Shown here: positions 25,781 to 34,834 of the stretch, one piece after another
How the letters are laid out: each line of letters starts with the position of its first letter
Numbering within the stretch: position 1 is the first letter of the stretch
Assembly: GCA_024224155.1 (NCBI GenBank)
Contig: JAAENP010000149.1
Span: 1-64,000, forward strand
Source of the DNA: a bacterium
GTDB taxonomy: Bacteria > Acidobacteriota > Thermoanaerobaculia > Multivoradales > JAHEKO01
Length of the DNA stretch: 64,000 nucleotides
Direction of reading: 5' to 3'
Translations under genes and position numbers: made by a program
The notes under the pieces: model-generated
What the model was told of the DNA's origin: nothing
What the model saw: the letters and a program-made list of their open reading frames with translations, nothing else
Databases searched by the model: none

Positions 25781-26494
25781 ATGAAGACCGAGGCGGTACT
25801 CTTCGACATGGGCGGCGTGCTGCTGGATTTCCAGGGCAGTGCCGGGGTGCCTCGCGGAAAACTCGACTGGCGCGGGCGGGAGGCCTTGCTGCGCTTTCTG
25901 AATCAACGCGGCGCGGGGCTCAGTGAAGAAGATCTCGAACGGACTCTCTTTGGCCCCTGGCGCCACGAGTATGATCGCCGTTACGAGCTCGGCCGCGAGG
26001 CGGACTGGGCGCCTCACCTCAGGAGGTTGCGCAAGCTCGCCGGCAGGGGTCTGCGGACACCGACGAAGACCCTGCTGAGCCTCTGGTTTCGGCCGCTGGC
26101 CGAACAGATCGAGCTCTTGCCTGAAGTCCGCGAGGTTCTCGAAGAGCTCCGCGGCCGCGGCCATCGGATGGCGATAATCTCCAACGTTGCGCTGCCGGGA
26201 GCACTCTACGCCCGCCTTCTGAGGCTCCGGGGCCTGACGCCGTACTTCGATCGCATGTACTTCAGCTACGACGAGCAGCACCGCAAGCCGTCGCCGGCCA
26301 TGGTTCGCCGAGCCCTGTCGGATCTCGGAATCGGCCCGGGCGCCGCGGTCATGGTCGGTGATCGGCGTCCGATCGATATCGTTGCCGGTAGAGCGGCCGG
26401 CGTTAGGACCATCTGGCTGCGCACCGACGACGGCGGCGGTCCGGCGGCCGATGTGACCATCGATTCCCTGATCGAGCTGCCCAGGCACGTTTGA
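25781..26494 (+). CDS. HAD-superfamily hydrolase
   Basis: A 237-residue HAD hydrolase: motif I LFDMGGVLLDF, motif II ISNVAL, a Lys in HRKPSPAMV and motif IV MVGDRRPIDIVAGRAAG. The cap is helical (C1). It resembles REG-2-like/epoxide-hydrolase-N type HADs; its substrate is unknown. ATG 25781 was chosen because motif I lies at residue 7; longer frames overlap mutM. Confidence 0.85.
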   Translation: MKTEAVLFDMGGVLLDFQGSAGVPRGKLDWRGREALLRFLNQRGAGLSEEDLERTLFGPWRHEYDRRYELGREADWAPHLRRLRKLAGRGLRTPTKTLLSLWFRPLAEQIELLPEVREVLEELRGRGHRMAIISNVALPGALYARLLRLRGLTPYFDRMYFSYDEQHRKPSPAMVRRALSDLGIGPGAAVMVGDRRPIDIVAGRAAGVRTIWLRTDDGGGPAADVTIDSLIELPRHV

Positions 26495-26512
26495 GGCGAG
26501 GAAAGCGCGAAC

Positions 26513-27160
26513 TTGGATACAGTCGCAGACAGGATGAACCATGCTGTTGCTCTCGGTGTGGCGGGCGGAACGGGATCTGGAAAGACCACGGTTGCCCGCG
26601 CTTTGCTCGAATCCGTGGGGCCCGACCGCATCTCGTTTCTTGCTCAGGATGCCTACTACCGAGACATAGAGTGGGAGAGCGCCGAGCAGCTGGAGGCGCA
26701 CAACTTCGATCACCCCGACGCTCTCGACAACGACCTCCTGGTGGACCACGTGCGCAGGCTCAAGCGGGGGCAGGGAGTCGACGTACCGGTCTACGACTTC
26801 GTCGAGCATCGGCGAACCAGGGAATCCATACGTGTCGAGGCGCGTCCCGTGATTCTTCTCGAGGGCATCTTGCTTTTTGTCGAGCCGATTTTGCGATCGC
26901 TGCTGGATTTCAAGATCTTCGTCGACACGGCGGCGGACGAGCGTTTCATCCGTCGGCTCGAGCGCGACATTCGCGAGCGGGGGCGCACGCTCGAAAGCGT
27001 GATCCAGCAGTACATGGACAGCGTAAGGCCGATGCATCTGGAGTTCGTCGAGCCGTCGAAACGGTGGGCCGACGTGATCGTGCCCCAGGGAGGCGAGAAC
27101 AAGGTCGCTTTGGAGATGGTCGAAGCTCGGGTCGAACAGCTGCTGGCGAGTGGCTTGTAG
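26513..27160 (+). CDS. udk: Uridine kinase
   Basis: A 215-residue P-loop kinase with GVAGGTGSGKTTVARAL, the Asp/Tyr segment DAYYRD, FDHPDALDN and VPVYDFVEHRR, all standard for uridine/cytidine kinase. It phosphorylates uridine and cytidine for salvage and complements the thymidine kinase in this window. TTG 26513 is suggested by GAGGAAAG upstream; ATG 26534 is the alternative. It converges with the SLC13 gene. Confidence 0.9.
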   Translation: MDTVADRMNHAVALGVAGGTGSGKTTVARALLESVGPDRISFLAQDAYYRDIEWESAEQLEAHNFDHPDALDNDLLVDHVRRLKRGQGVDVPVYDFVEHRRTRESIRVEARPVILLEGILLFVEPILRSLLDFKIFVDTAADERFIRRLERDIRERGRTLESVIQQYMDSVRPMHLEFVEPSKRWADVIVPQGGENKVALEMVEARVEQLLASGL

Positions 27161-27170
27161 GCCGGGCGGC

Positions 27171-28964
27171 CTAGGGTTGAAACGGCCAAAAGACGGGGAT
27201 CAGCCAGGTCGCGACCAGCCAGAAGATCAAGGTCAGGGGACCGCCAAACTTGAAGAAGTCGTTGAAACGGTAGGCGCCTGGTCCCGAGACCATCGCGTTG
27301 GTCTGGTAGCCCACCGGGGTCATGAAACTGGTCGATGCGCCATAGGCGATCGCCATCAAGAAAGGCTTGGCGTCGACCCCCAGATTCGAAGCGGCTCCGA
27401 TCGCGATCGGGACCATGAGAATCGCGGTGGCGTTGTTGGAGAACATCGAGGTCAAAGCCGTTGTCGCGACGTAGAGCAGCGAAAGTAGGGCATGAGGCCC
27501 GTAGCGCATGCCGAAGGGCTCGATCCACGAAGAGATTAGAGCGGCGAGTCCGGTGTTCTCCATGGCCAATCCGAGCGGCAGGATAGCCGCCAACAGGAAA
27601 ATCACGGTCCAGTCAATGCCGCGATAGGCCTGTCGTATCGTGATCGTACGGGTCAACAGCAGAAAGACGGTTCCGAGGATCGCGGACTTGAGAATCGGCA
27701 TGATCCCAGCCGCGGCCAGAATGACGACGACCGGAATGGTCGCGGCGCATATCCACCAACGCCTCGCTAGTCGCAGGCGAACCTGGCGCTCGCCGAGCGA
27801 AATGAAGTCTTCAACGTCAGAGAGCGCCTCGACGCGTGATTTCGGACCGAAAACCAGCAAGGTGTCCCAGGCCTTGAGCGGAATGGACGCGAGTTTGTCT
27901 CGAATCAGATCTCCGGTGCGATTGAGCGCGAGCACGAAGGCTCCGTACTGGCGACGGAAGTTGATCTCACGTAGCGTGTCGCCGGTCAGGCGCGAGACCG
28001 GAGACAGCTGCAATTCGGCCAGAACCGTATGCTGGTCGTTCAGGTCAGCGTCGCTGAGCTTGATATCGGTCAGGAGCAGCAGGCCTTCCTTTTCCTTGAA
28101 GGCCACGATGTCTTCGACGGCTCCGCGAACGAGAAGCACGTCGTCGACTCGCAGCGGTGTATTGCGAATCTCCGCCGAGATTTTCTTCTTCCCTCTGAGG
28201 ATTTCGAGCACGGTCATCTCGTAGCGCTCGCTGATGTGCTCTTCGACTACGGTTCTATTGACGAGCTTTGAGCTCGGCGCCACTTTGAGCTCGGTCAGGA
28301 ACCCGTCGAGATGGTACTTTCGAGTCAGGCTCGAGGCGAGGCTGCGAGGCTCCAGAAGCCGCATCGGCACCAAGGCCACGTAAACGAACCCGATCGCGAA
28401 GAGCACCGAGCCCAACGGCAGGAACTCGAACATCGAAAACGGTGCGAGCCCATGTTGAGGCGCGAGAGAGCTCACCAGTAGGTTGGTCGAGGTACCGACC
28501 AAGGTTGCCGTTCCTCCGAAGATCGCCACGAACGACAACGGCATCAGCAGTCGGGAAGGGCTGAAGCGATGGTGACGGGAGAGGTGAATGGCCACCGGCA
28601 TCAGTACCGCGACCGCGGCGGTGTTGTTGAGAAAAGCCGATACCAGTCCGGTGAGCAGGAGCAGCAGAAGAGCCGGTTTCCAATGACCGCCTCCGGTCCA
28701 ATCGGAGATTCGGTAGGCGAGCCGGGTCACCAGGCCGCTGTCGACCAAACCGGCGCTCAAGATGAACATCATCATCACCGTGATCACGGCCGGATTGCTG
28801 AACCCGGAGATGGCCTCTTCCGGCGTGACCAGCCCGAAGAGCAGTAGCAAACCGAGACAGGCCAGCGAAACGACGTCCATCGGGAGCCACTCGCGCACGA
28901 AGGCCGCTAGCGCGAAGAGAATGATTCCGACGAGAAGGAGGATCTCCAGGTTCACCGGTGTCAT
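27171..28964 (-). CDS. SLC13/DASS-type anion permease with two RCK_C (TrkA-C) domains
   Basis: A 597-residue inner-membrane transporter. About eleven hydrophobic helices are split by a cytoplasmic insert (residues about 205-400) holding two TrkA-C-like domains. The signatures FLNNTAAVAVLMPVAIHL and FSNNATAILMVPIAIGAAS match the SNT substrate motifs of the divalent-anion:Na+ symporter family, and GTSTNLL is typical of the first half. Relatives move sulfate, phosphate or dicarboxylates. Sulfate is attractive in a sulfur-oxidising genome, but that is inference. Confidence 0.85.
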   Translation of the reverse strand: MTPVNLEILLLVGIILFALAAFVREWLPMDVVSLACLGLLLLFGLVTPEEAISGFSNPAVITVMMMFILSAGLVDSGLVTRLAYRISDWTGGGHWKPALLLLLLTGLVSAFLNNTAAVAVLMPVAIHLSRHHRFSPSRLLMPLSFVAIFGGTATLVGTSTNLLVSSLAPQHGLAPFSMFEFLPLGSVLFAIGFVYVALVPMRLLEPRSLASSLTRKYHLDGFLTELKVAPSSKLVNRTVVEEHISERYEMTVLEILRGKKKISAEIRNTPLRVDDVLLVRGAVEDIVAFKEKEGLLLLTDIKLSDADLNDQHTVLAELQLSPVSRLTGDTLREINFRRQYGAFVLALNRTGDLIRDKLASIPLKAWDTLLVFGPKSRVEALSDVEDFISLGERQVRLRLARRWWICAATIPVVVILAAAGIMPILKSAILGTVFLLLTRTITIRQAYRGIDWTVIFLLAAILPLGLAMENTGLAALISSWIEPFGMRYGPHALLSLLYVATTALTSMFSNNATAILMVPIAIGAASNLGVDAKPFLMAIAYGASTSFMTPVGYQTNAMVSGPGAYRFNDFFKFGGPLTLIFWLVATWLIPVFWPFQP

Positions 28965-29099
28965 TTACCCCATAGACTGACTCGAATTCAGCGGCGCTGC
29001 GAGTCTAGCAAGTGGACCGACCCTGTTCACGGGCTGGCCATGATCGGCGGACTGTCCTAGGATGAGAACTGCGCCTGAGAGGTCAACTAAGGAGACCCC

Positions 29100-30014
29100 A
29101 TGATAAGCCAAGGAGTTCATCTACGTAGTCTGTTGATTGTCGTTTTGGCGACCGGACTGGCGGTGGCCGGGTGTGCGCAGCAGCCCGACCCGGTGGGACG
29201 GCTCGGCACGGGAGCCGGCGAGATCCAGCTTGGTTATCCACAGGTGGTGGAAATGGAGTTCGCCTGGGAAATGAAGCGAGCTCTCGAAGGGCTGGCCGGC
29301 CAACCGCGCGTCTTCGTTCACCTGCTGGATTCCCACGGAGACATTGTTCGGACGTTTGACCATGAGCTGCCGGCCGCCTGGAAGCTCGGAGGAGAGCTTG
29401 CCTACAAAGTCCCGATCTATCAGTCGGCGCTTGCGCCCCCTCTGGAGAAGGGCCGATACAAGCTCACCAGCGGCCTCTACGACATGGAGGGCAACCGCTG
29501 GCTCCTGGAGAATACCGGCGCCGAAATCGGCGACGGCGAGTACGAAGTTGCAACGGTATCGGTGGTGGATTCGGGACCGAAGATGCCTCAGTTCTTCTTC
29601 TCGTCCAGTTGGATGCCGGTGGAGGGTGGCACCGACCTCCAGATTCTCGCGCGACGGTGGCTGACCGAGGATGGAGTCGTCCGGTTGGGAGGGCTGACCA
29701 GTGCCGGCAAGCTCTGGCTCAACGTGGGTATTCCGGAGGGCGGCGGCGCGCTTCAGGAACCGGTAATGAAGGAGGGCGCGGTCGAGCAAAGCGTATCGGT
29801 GACCACGACCTGTGGCGATGCCGCGGTCCAGGTCTCCGGCCCGGGTAGCCACTCTGTCGAGCTTCCAATCGCGCTCCCGGAGCGAGGCGAAGCGGAGGAA
29901 GCGGGACCGGCCGAGTGTGAGGTCAGCTTCACGGCGAACTACCACCTGATGTCGCAAGAAGGGGACCAGAGCCGCACTGTGGCTCTCGAGGGGCTGTCCT
30001 GGTCTTCGGACTAA
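29100..30014 (+). CDS. Predicted lipoprotein of unknown function
   Basis: A 304-residue protein with a clear lipobox (LAVAGC, Cys near residue 25) after a hydrophobic signal, so it is lipid-anchored in the envelope. The body is beta-rich, with stretches such as RVFVHLLDSHGDIVRTFDHELP and KGRYKLTSGLYDMEGNRW that recall a sandwich domain seen in surface or glycosyltransferase-associated proteins. I recognise no enzyme motif. AAGGAGA stands 6 bp before the ATG. Confidence 0.75.
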   Translation: MISQGVHLRSLLIVVLATGLAVAGCAQQPDPVGRLGTGAGEIQLGYPQVVEMEFAWEMKRALEGLAGQPRVFVHLLDSHGDIVRTFDHELPAAWKLGGELAYKVPIYQSALAPPLEKGRYKLTSGLYDMEGNRWLLENTGAEIGDGEYEVATVSVVDSGPKMPQFFFSSSWMPVEGGTDLQILARRWLTEDGVVRLGGLTSAGKLWLNVGIPEGGGALQEPVMKEGAVEQSVSVTTTCGDAAVQVSGPGSHSVELPIALPERGEAEEAGPAECEVSFTANYHLMSQEGDQSRTVALEGLSWSSD

Positions 30015-30030
30015 GGACCGCCGGTCGTCT

Positions 30031-30546
30031 TTAGCCGCCGTCCTTGGCCATCGCGAGCGTGACCGAGGCGCTCACCGGCAGTCCGGCCACGTCGCCGAGT
30101 GGCGTCCAGGTTTCGGTATCATCTTCCGTGGCAATCTTCATCCAGCGCGCTTCACGCAGGGTGACCTGGATCTCGAGCTTGCCGTTGGCCGGCTCAGGTC
30201 GTGACGTTTCGGTACTCCAGAAGTTGTAGAGCGGCAGCTCGCTCTTGCCTTGGGGCGAAAGCGGAAACATGAAGAGATGGCTTTCGTAGACCGGCAGCTT
30301 CTGGCCGTTGATCGTGACGGTGAACCCCAGCTGTGTCGCAATTCGCTCGTCGGAGTTTTCGATCTCGACTCGGAGTCGACAGAGGGTGTCCGCGGCCGGA
30401 TTGGCCGGTTCGATATGGATCGCCGAGATGTTGAGCGCCGGGGCCACCTCTTGTGCCGCGTCCTCCTGGGAAAAGGACGGCGCCGTATGGCCCAGAACGA
30501 GCAGGGCTGCCGCCGACATCAGAACTGGAGAAAAACGCCGAGTCAT
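30031..30546 (-). CDS. Secreted protein of unknown function
   Basis: A 171-residue exported protein with a signal peptide (RRFSPVLMSAAALLVLGHTAPSFSQ, cleavage after about residue 28) and a beta-sandwich-like body (INGQKLPVYESHLFMFPLS). The ATG at 30546 has GGAGG eight bases upstream, which decides the start over an in-frame TTG at 30561. No family was recognised. It converges with the lipoprotein gene and diverges from the methyltransferase gene. Confidence 0.7.
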   Translation of the reverse strand: MTRRFSPVLMSAAALLVLGHTAPSFSQEDAAQEVAPALNISAIHIEPANPAADTLCRLRVEIENSDERIATQLGFTVTINGQKLPVYESHLFMFPLSPQGKSELPLYNFWSTETSRPEPANGKLEIQVTLREARWMKIATEDDTETWTPLGDVAGLPVSASVTLAMAKDGG

Positions 30547-30614
30547 CCTATGAACCTCCAAGCTTGCCCCGCCCTCCGCTTCACCGTACTCTAGCGCACG
30601 GCAGCTTCAGAGGC

Positions 30615-31301
30615 ATGAAAGACCGCGCGGACGCCATCCTTCGAACCGACCAGGCCGCGTACCTGGAGCGCCTACTGCCGCCACGAGACGAGCTGCTGCA
30701 GGAGATGGAATCCTACGCGGCGGCCGAGGACATACCGATCTCCGACCCGGAAGTCGGCCTGGTGCTTCAGATGCTGGTGCGGGCTACCGGGGCGGCGCGC
30801 GTTCTGGAAGTTGGCGCGGCCATCGGCTACGGGACGATTTGGATGGCGCGCGGCGGCGACACCGTGCACGTGACCGGGCTCGAGAGAGATCCGGCCCGCA
30901 TCGCAATCGCCAAGGGCTTCCTGGAGCGGGCCGAGGTCGAGCACCGGGTTCAGTTGCTGCCGGGAGAGGCGCTCGACGTAATGCGGGGACTTCAACCTCC
31001 GTTCGATCTGATCTACCTTGATTCCGACAAGCGCGACTATCCTCGCCTCCTGGATTTCAGCCTGCAGCTCGCGCGCGTCGGGGGCCTGGTGGTCATCGAC
31101 AACCTCCTCTGGAAAGGACAGGTGGCCGAGCCTCCGGAAGACGTGGACGAAGAGGACGAAGAGGCCGAGATCCTGCGTACGTTCAACGGCTACTTCTCGA
31201 TGCATCCTCAACTCGATTCTCTGGTGCTGCCCGTGGGAGATGGCCTGGGACTGGCGGTCAAGACAAAGCCTCTGATCACCGACCTCGGCGGTCCTTACTA
31301 G
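30615..31301 (+). CDS. SAM-dependent O-methyltransferase (family 3, CCoAOMT/COMT-like)
   Basis: A 228-residue class I methyltransferase. Motif I is VLEVGAAIGYGTIWMA, the acidic ribose-binding residue lies in GLERDP, and the metal-binding motif is IYLDSDKRDYPRLLD with VVIDNLLWKG. These are typical of bacterial family-3 O-methyltransferases acting on catechol-like hydroxyls. An acidic insertion (EDVDEEDEEAE) precedes the C-terminal strands. ATG 30615 was chosen at the start of similarity. Confidence 0.88.
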   Translation: MKDRADAILRTDQAAYLERLLPPRDELLQEMESYAAAEDIPISDPEVGLVLQMLVRATGAARVLEVGAAIGYGTIWMARGGDTVHVTGLERDPARIAIAKGFLERAEVEHRVQLLPGEALDVMRGLQPPFDLIYLDSDKRDYPRLLDFSLQLARVGGLVVIDNLLWKGQVAEPPEDVDEEDEEAEILRTFNGYFSMHPQLDSLVLPVGDGLGLAVKTKPLITDLGGPY

Positions 31302-31377
31302 CTGAATCCGCCTTGCTTTGTGAGCCTTGTCACAGCGGAAGGGGCTGGATCTGTCTAGCCTGTCGACAGGCAAACGG

Positions 31378-31947
31378 ATGATAGGCATGAAGACCAGACA
31401 GGCGAGACCAGCCCAAGCGATTGCGCTGCCTACCGAGATCCCGGCCTCCTTGTGGTTTGCGCCGCCGTTTCTTCTGATCTTGCTTCTGGCTCTGGCGTTC
31501 CTGGTCGCGTGCGGTGGTGGAGGCAACAGCCCGACCGATCCCCAAGTTCTCAGCGTGGCGGTAGTCGAAGACCAGAGCTTCCAGCTCATCAACAGCGCCC
31601 GGGGCGAAGAGGGTGTTCCGCAGGTGACGTTCGACGATCAGCTCAGCCGGATTGCGCGCGAGCATAGTGAGGCAATGCGCGACCGAGGCTTTTTCTCACA
31701 CACCGATCCGGACGGCAACGGCCTGCGCAAACGCCTCAAGGCTCATGGGGTGTCTTTCTCAGCGGCCGGAGAAAACCTCGCCCTGGTCAGCGATTCCAGC
31801 AATCCGGCCGGTCGTGCGCACCAGCAGCTGATGGCGAGTCCCGAGCACCGAGGCGTGATGCTCGCGGAGCGCTTTCGCAGGGCCGGCGTCGGCGTCGCGC
31901 AGACCGGCAGCAATTTCTGGATTACCCACATCTACCTCAAGCCGTAG
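31378..31947 (+). CDS. CAP/SCP-superfamily lipoprotein
   Basis: A 189-residue CAP-domain protein anchored by a lipobox (FLVACGGG). The domain shows FQLINSARGEEGVPQ, ALxxxAxxHS-like IAREHSEAMRDRGFFSHTDPDG, and GENLALV, all hallmarks of bacterial SCP/PR-1-like proteins. Function in bacteria is poorly known and may involve envelope or sterol/lipid binding. Start 31378 or 31387 (MKTRQ) are both possible. Confidence 0.85.
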   Translation: MIGMKTRQARPAQAIALPTEIPASLWFAPPFLLILLLALAFLVACGGGGNSPTDPQVLSVAVVEDQSFQLINSARGEEGVPQVTFDDQLSRIAREHSEAMRDRGFFSHTDPDGNGLRKRLKAHGVSFSAAGENLALVSDSSNPAGRAHQQLMASPEHRGVMLAERFRRAGVGVAQTGSNFWITHIYLKP

Positions 31948-32041
31948 ATCTTCTGGCCGAATCGGGCCGGTGCGGAGAGGAGTGGTTCTCGGGGGGTTGC
32001 CGGCTGTGACAACCTTGGTTGGCTCCAGCTAGAGAAAGCCA

Positions 32042-33955
32042 GTGGCAAGCGGCGTCAATCGACAGGATGAAGCGGTGGTAGCCGCACCCAAGGCCCGGGT
32101 GCCTGCTCGTCGACGCTTGGACGTCTATTCGGTTCTCGGCGCCCTTGTAGCGGGGCTGGCGCTGCGTTTCCTGACTTTGCCGGCGATGACCCGCGACGGC
32201 CTGCGGTTGGTGTCGATGGACGACTACGGCCACTTGCGCCGAGCGATGGCTACGCTCGCGAACTTCCCGCGAGTGCCGGCCTTTGATCCATACCTGCATC
32301 ATCCCGAGGGCGCCATCTGGATTTGGCCTCCGGGTTTCGACTTTGGCATCGCTGCGATTGCGCGCTTGCTTTTCGGAGCCGGCGCCGAGCTTGCGGAAGT
32401 GACCCTGGTCGCGGCTCTGGTACCGCCGCTCCTCGGGGCCGCGACGATCTGGCCCCTGTTTCTGTTCGTGCGGAGATCGATCGGCCACGTCGAGGCTCGC
32501 TGGGCTGCGATCTTTTACGCCATGCTCCCAGCGGCGGTCGTCTGGTCGAGCTTCGGTCACGCCGATCAGCACTATGCGGAGGCTCTGGCGCTAGTACTGG
32601 TCTTGGCTGCATTCTCTCGAATCTTCACCGGCGATTGGGCGCTGGCCGACAATTGGTCCGACATCGTACTTGGCGGCCTCACCCTGGCCGGCGCGGTGCT
32701 CGTGTGGCAGGGTGCGGTGTTCTTGGTGCCCATCGTGGCTCTGGCTGCGGTTCTGGCTCGGCGCTCGCTGCCGACGGCGATGGCTCTGTTGCTGGCCTCC
32801 GGGGTTGTCGCAGTCTTTGCCTGGGGGTACCCGGGGCCGGTCAGCTATGTTTCTTTCGGTCGTTTCCAGCCGGTTTTTCTGGCCCTGTGGGCCGGTCTCG
32901 TCGGTCTCGTCGGTTTGCATCGGTGGGGTTTCGTCGCTGCCGTCGCAGTGGGATCCACCGTCGCCCTCGTCTGGCCGCCGATTGCGGGTGGCGTTCGCCA
33001 TTTGCTGTCGGCGACCTCGGGCGGAGAGCTGGTCGCCGGCGGCTACGATGTATATCCCAAGGAGTGGCTGAGTCTGATCTTCGAGTACCGACCCCTTTTC
33101 GGCTCGGGCCTCGGTCGCCCGCTGCGGGAGCTATCGGGTGGGCTGCTGGTGGTGCCCTGGGTGGCCGGTTGGTGGGCCTATCGGCTCTGGAGACACCCGG
33201 ACGAGCGCCGCCGCCTGGCGCTGCCGCTGATCGCGGTTCTGGCGGTAGCCGCCATGGCGCTGTCACAGCGCCGATATGTCTATTACCTCGTGATTATGGT
33301 GGCCGTCGTGCTTGCCGACGCGGTCGTGAAGCTCGCGCGAAAGGCCGCTTGGGGGCGGTTTGCAGCCGTGGCCCTGATGCTCCTGGCATTCGCGCCGACG
33401 GTTCCCCGATTGGCGCGGCAGGTGCGCATCGAGGCCGCTGCAGGCAACGACGTCTTCTGGACGCTCGAAACGCTCGCGGCTCTCGATCCGCCCGATGTCG
33501 CGCCCTTTGCTCTCAGCGGTGTAGAGGCCGGCGAGGTCCCGGCGGTCCTGGCGCCTTGGTCGCTCGGGCATCTGGTCACGCTGCTTGTCGGGCGACCCGC
33601 GATTGCCGACAACTTCGGCTACGGGTTCGATCGCCAATCGTGGGTCTATACGGCGCCTCCCGGATCGGATCGCGAGGTGTTGCGACGGCTTGACGACTGG
33701 AACTGTCGCTACCTCATCACCACGGATCTCGATCCGGTTCTCGCGGCCTACGCGGCGGCTGCGGGGCACGGTTCGGTGCCGCCCGATCGAATGCTGGTGA
33801 ACCGCGTTCATCGCTCGAATGCAACCATGCCGCTGAGTTTTCTGGAGCTCGTGTTGGTTTCCCGAACCGGAACAAGATTGCAGGATGGTTCGTTCCTGCC
33901 CCGCCTGAAGGTCTTCCGAATCGGACCGTCGACGTCGGGGTCCGTACTCCCTTGA
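32042..33955 (+). CDS. Divergent AglB/STT3-like (GT66) membrane oligosaccharyltransferase homolog
   Basis: A 637-residue protein with about 12 membrane helices and a small C-terminal soluble part. The first loop DDYGHLRRAMATLANFP, then FDPYLHHPEGAIWIWPPGFD, closely matches the metal-site loop of archaeal AglB/STT3, and SFGHADQHYAE matches the second acidic motif. The WWDYG motif that binds the acceptor sequon is replaced by PWSLGH. GT66 enzymes transfer lipid-linked glycans to Asn. The acceptor here could differ. The start is GTG 32042. Confidence 0.75.
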   Translation: MASGVNRQDEAVVAAPKARVPARRRLDVYSVLGALVAGLALRFLTLPAMTRDGLRLVSMDDYGHLRRAMATLANFPRVPAFDPYLHHPEGAIWIWPPGFDFGIAAIARLLFGAGAELAEVTLVAALVPPLLGAATIWPLFLFVRRSIGHVEARWAAIFYAMLPAAVVWSSFGHADQHYAEALALVLVLAAFSRIFTGDWALADNWSDIVLGGLTLAGAVLVWQGAVFLVPIVALAAVLARRSLPTAMALLLASGVVAVFAWGYPGPVSYVSFGRFQPVFLALWAGLVGLVGLHRWGFVAAVAVGSTVALVWPPIAGGVRHLLSATSGGELVAGGYDVYPKEWLSLIFEYRPLFGSGLGRPLRELSGGLLVVPWVAGWWAYRLWRHPDERRRLALPLIAVLAVAAMALSQRRYVYYLVIMVAVVLADAVVKLARKAAWGRFAAVALMLLAFAPTVPRLARQVRIEAAAGNDVFWTLETLAALDPPDVAPFALSGVEAGEVPAVLAPWSLGHLVTLLVGRPAIADNFGYGFDRQSWVYTAPPGSDREVLRRLDDWNCRYLITTDLDPVLAAYAAAAGHGSVPPDRMLVNRVHRSNATMPLSFLELVLVSRTGTRLQDGSFLPRLKVFRIGPSTSGSVLP

Positions 33956-34024
33956 GTCGCTTGGCCACGGCCTGGGCCTTAACCCTTCGATCTGCGAGCC
34001 CGGCTGCGATAGCCTGCGTCTCTG

Positions 34025-34834
34025 ATGAGACGCCAAGGCGTGAAGCGGTTCGTGAGCCGGCTCCATACTCAGTTCCGCAAGAAGCTCGAGCTGGGCCATT
34101 CACTGCGCGAGCTCGAACCCTCTCTTGCCGCCGAAAGACTCCTCTTCGACGCCCCGACCCTGACCCCGGAGCTGGTCGATACCATCAAGTTGATATCCCC
34201 CCAGTTTCACCTGCGCGTCGGCGAGGAGAAGTCACGCAGGTTCTGGGAGTTGAATCAGAACGGGCTCTGTTGGGGCGAGTACCGGGCTCTCGAGCCCTAT
34301 GTCAAAGGCCTGACTCCGTCCAGGGTGCTAGACATCGGTCCTGGTCTGGGCCGCTCGACGATATTCTTCAAGAAGCTCATGAGTTGGCAGTCGGTGCCCT
34401 TCCATCTCTACGAGGGCACCGGGAGCTCGACCAAGTACACCAAGGCAGGTCCTCGATTCGACGACTCCTTCTGCGGCAACCTCGAGATGCTCAGGTCGAT
34501 TCTGACTTATAACCAGATCGAGAACTTCGAGATCTTCGACGCCCAGACCATGGGCAGCAGCCTCGCCGACCTACCGGGTCCGTACGATTTCATCTACTCT
34601 TTCTTCGCTATCGGATTCCACTGGTCGATCGGGCATTTCCTCGAAGAACTGCTCGACTTGATGCACCAGCGATCCGTGGGTGCATTCACGCTGCACGACC
34701 GCTTCAGCGACTTCTCCGAGCTGGGTAACACGCCCCATCGAGTGGTCGAGTTCCTGGGGAGCTGGCCGCGCGGGCGCTGGTCGCGCATCGTGGTGCTGGC
34801 CAAAGACGAGGAACTGCTCGAAGCGGCCGCTTAG
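34025..34834 (+). CDS. SAM-dependent methyltransferase-like protein
   Basis: A 269-residue protein with a class I methyltransferase motif I, VLDIGPGLGRSTIFF (residues about 99-113), and a later acidic strand PYDFIYSFFAIGFHWSIGHFLEEL. The basic N terminus (MRRQGVKRFVSRLHTQFRKKLE) may bind nucleic acid or membrane. The target is unknown. Sitting downstream of the GT66-like gene, it could modify a glycan. Its stop overlaps the convergent lyase gene by 4 bp. Confidence 0.7.
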   Translation: MRRQGVKRFVSRLHTQFRKKLELGHSLRELEPSLAAERLLFDAPTLTPELVDTIKLISPQFHLRVGEEKSRRFWELNQNGLCWGEYRALEPYVKGLTPSRVLDIGPGLGRSTIFFKKLMSWQSVPFHLYEGTGSSTKYTKAGPRFDDSFCGNLEMLRSILTYNQIENFEIFDAQTMGSSLADLPGPYDFIYSFFAIGFHWSIGHFLEELLDLMHQRSVGAFTLHDRFSDFSELGNTPHRVVEFLGSWPRGRWSRIVVLAKDEELLEAAA

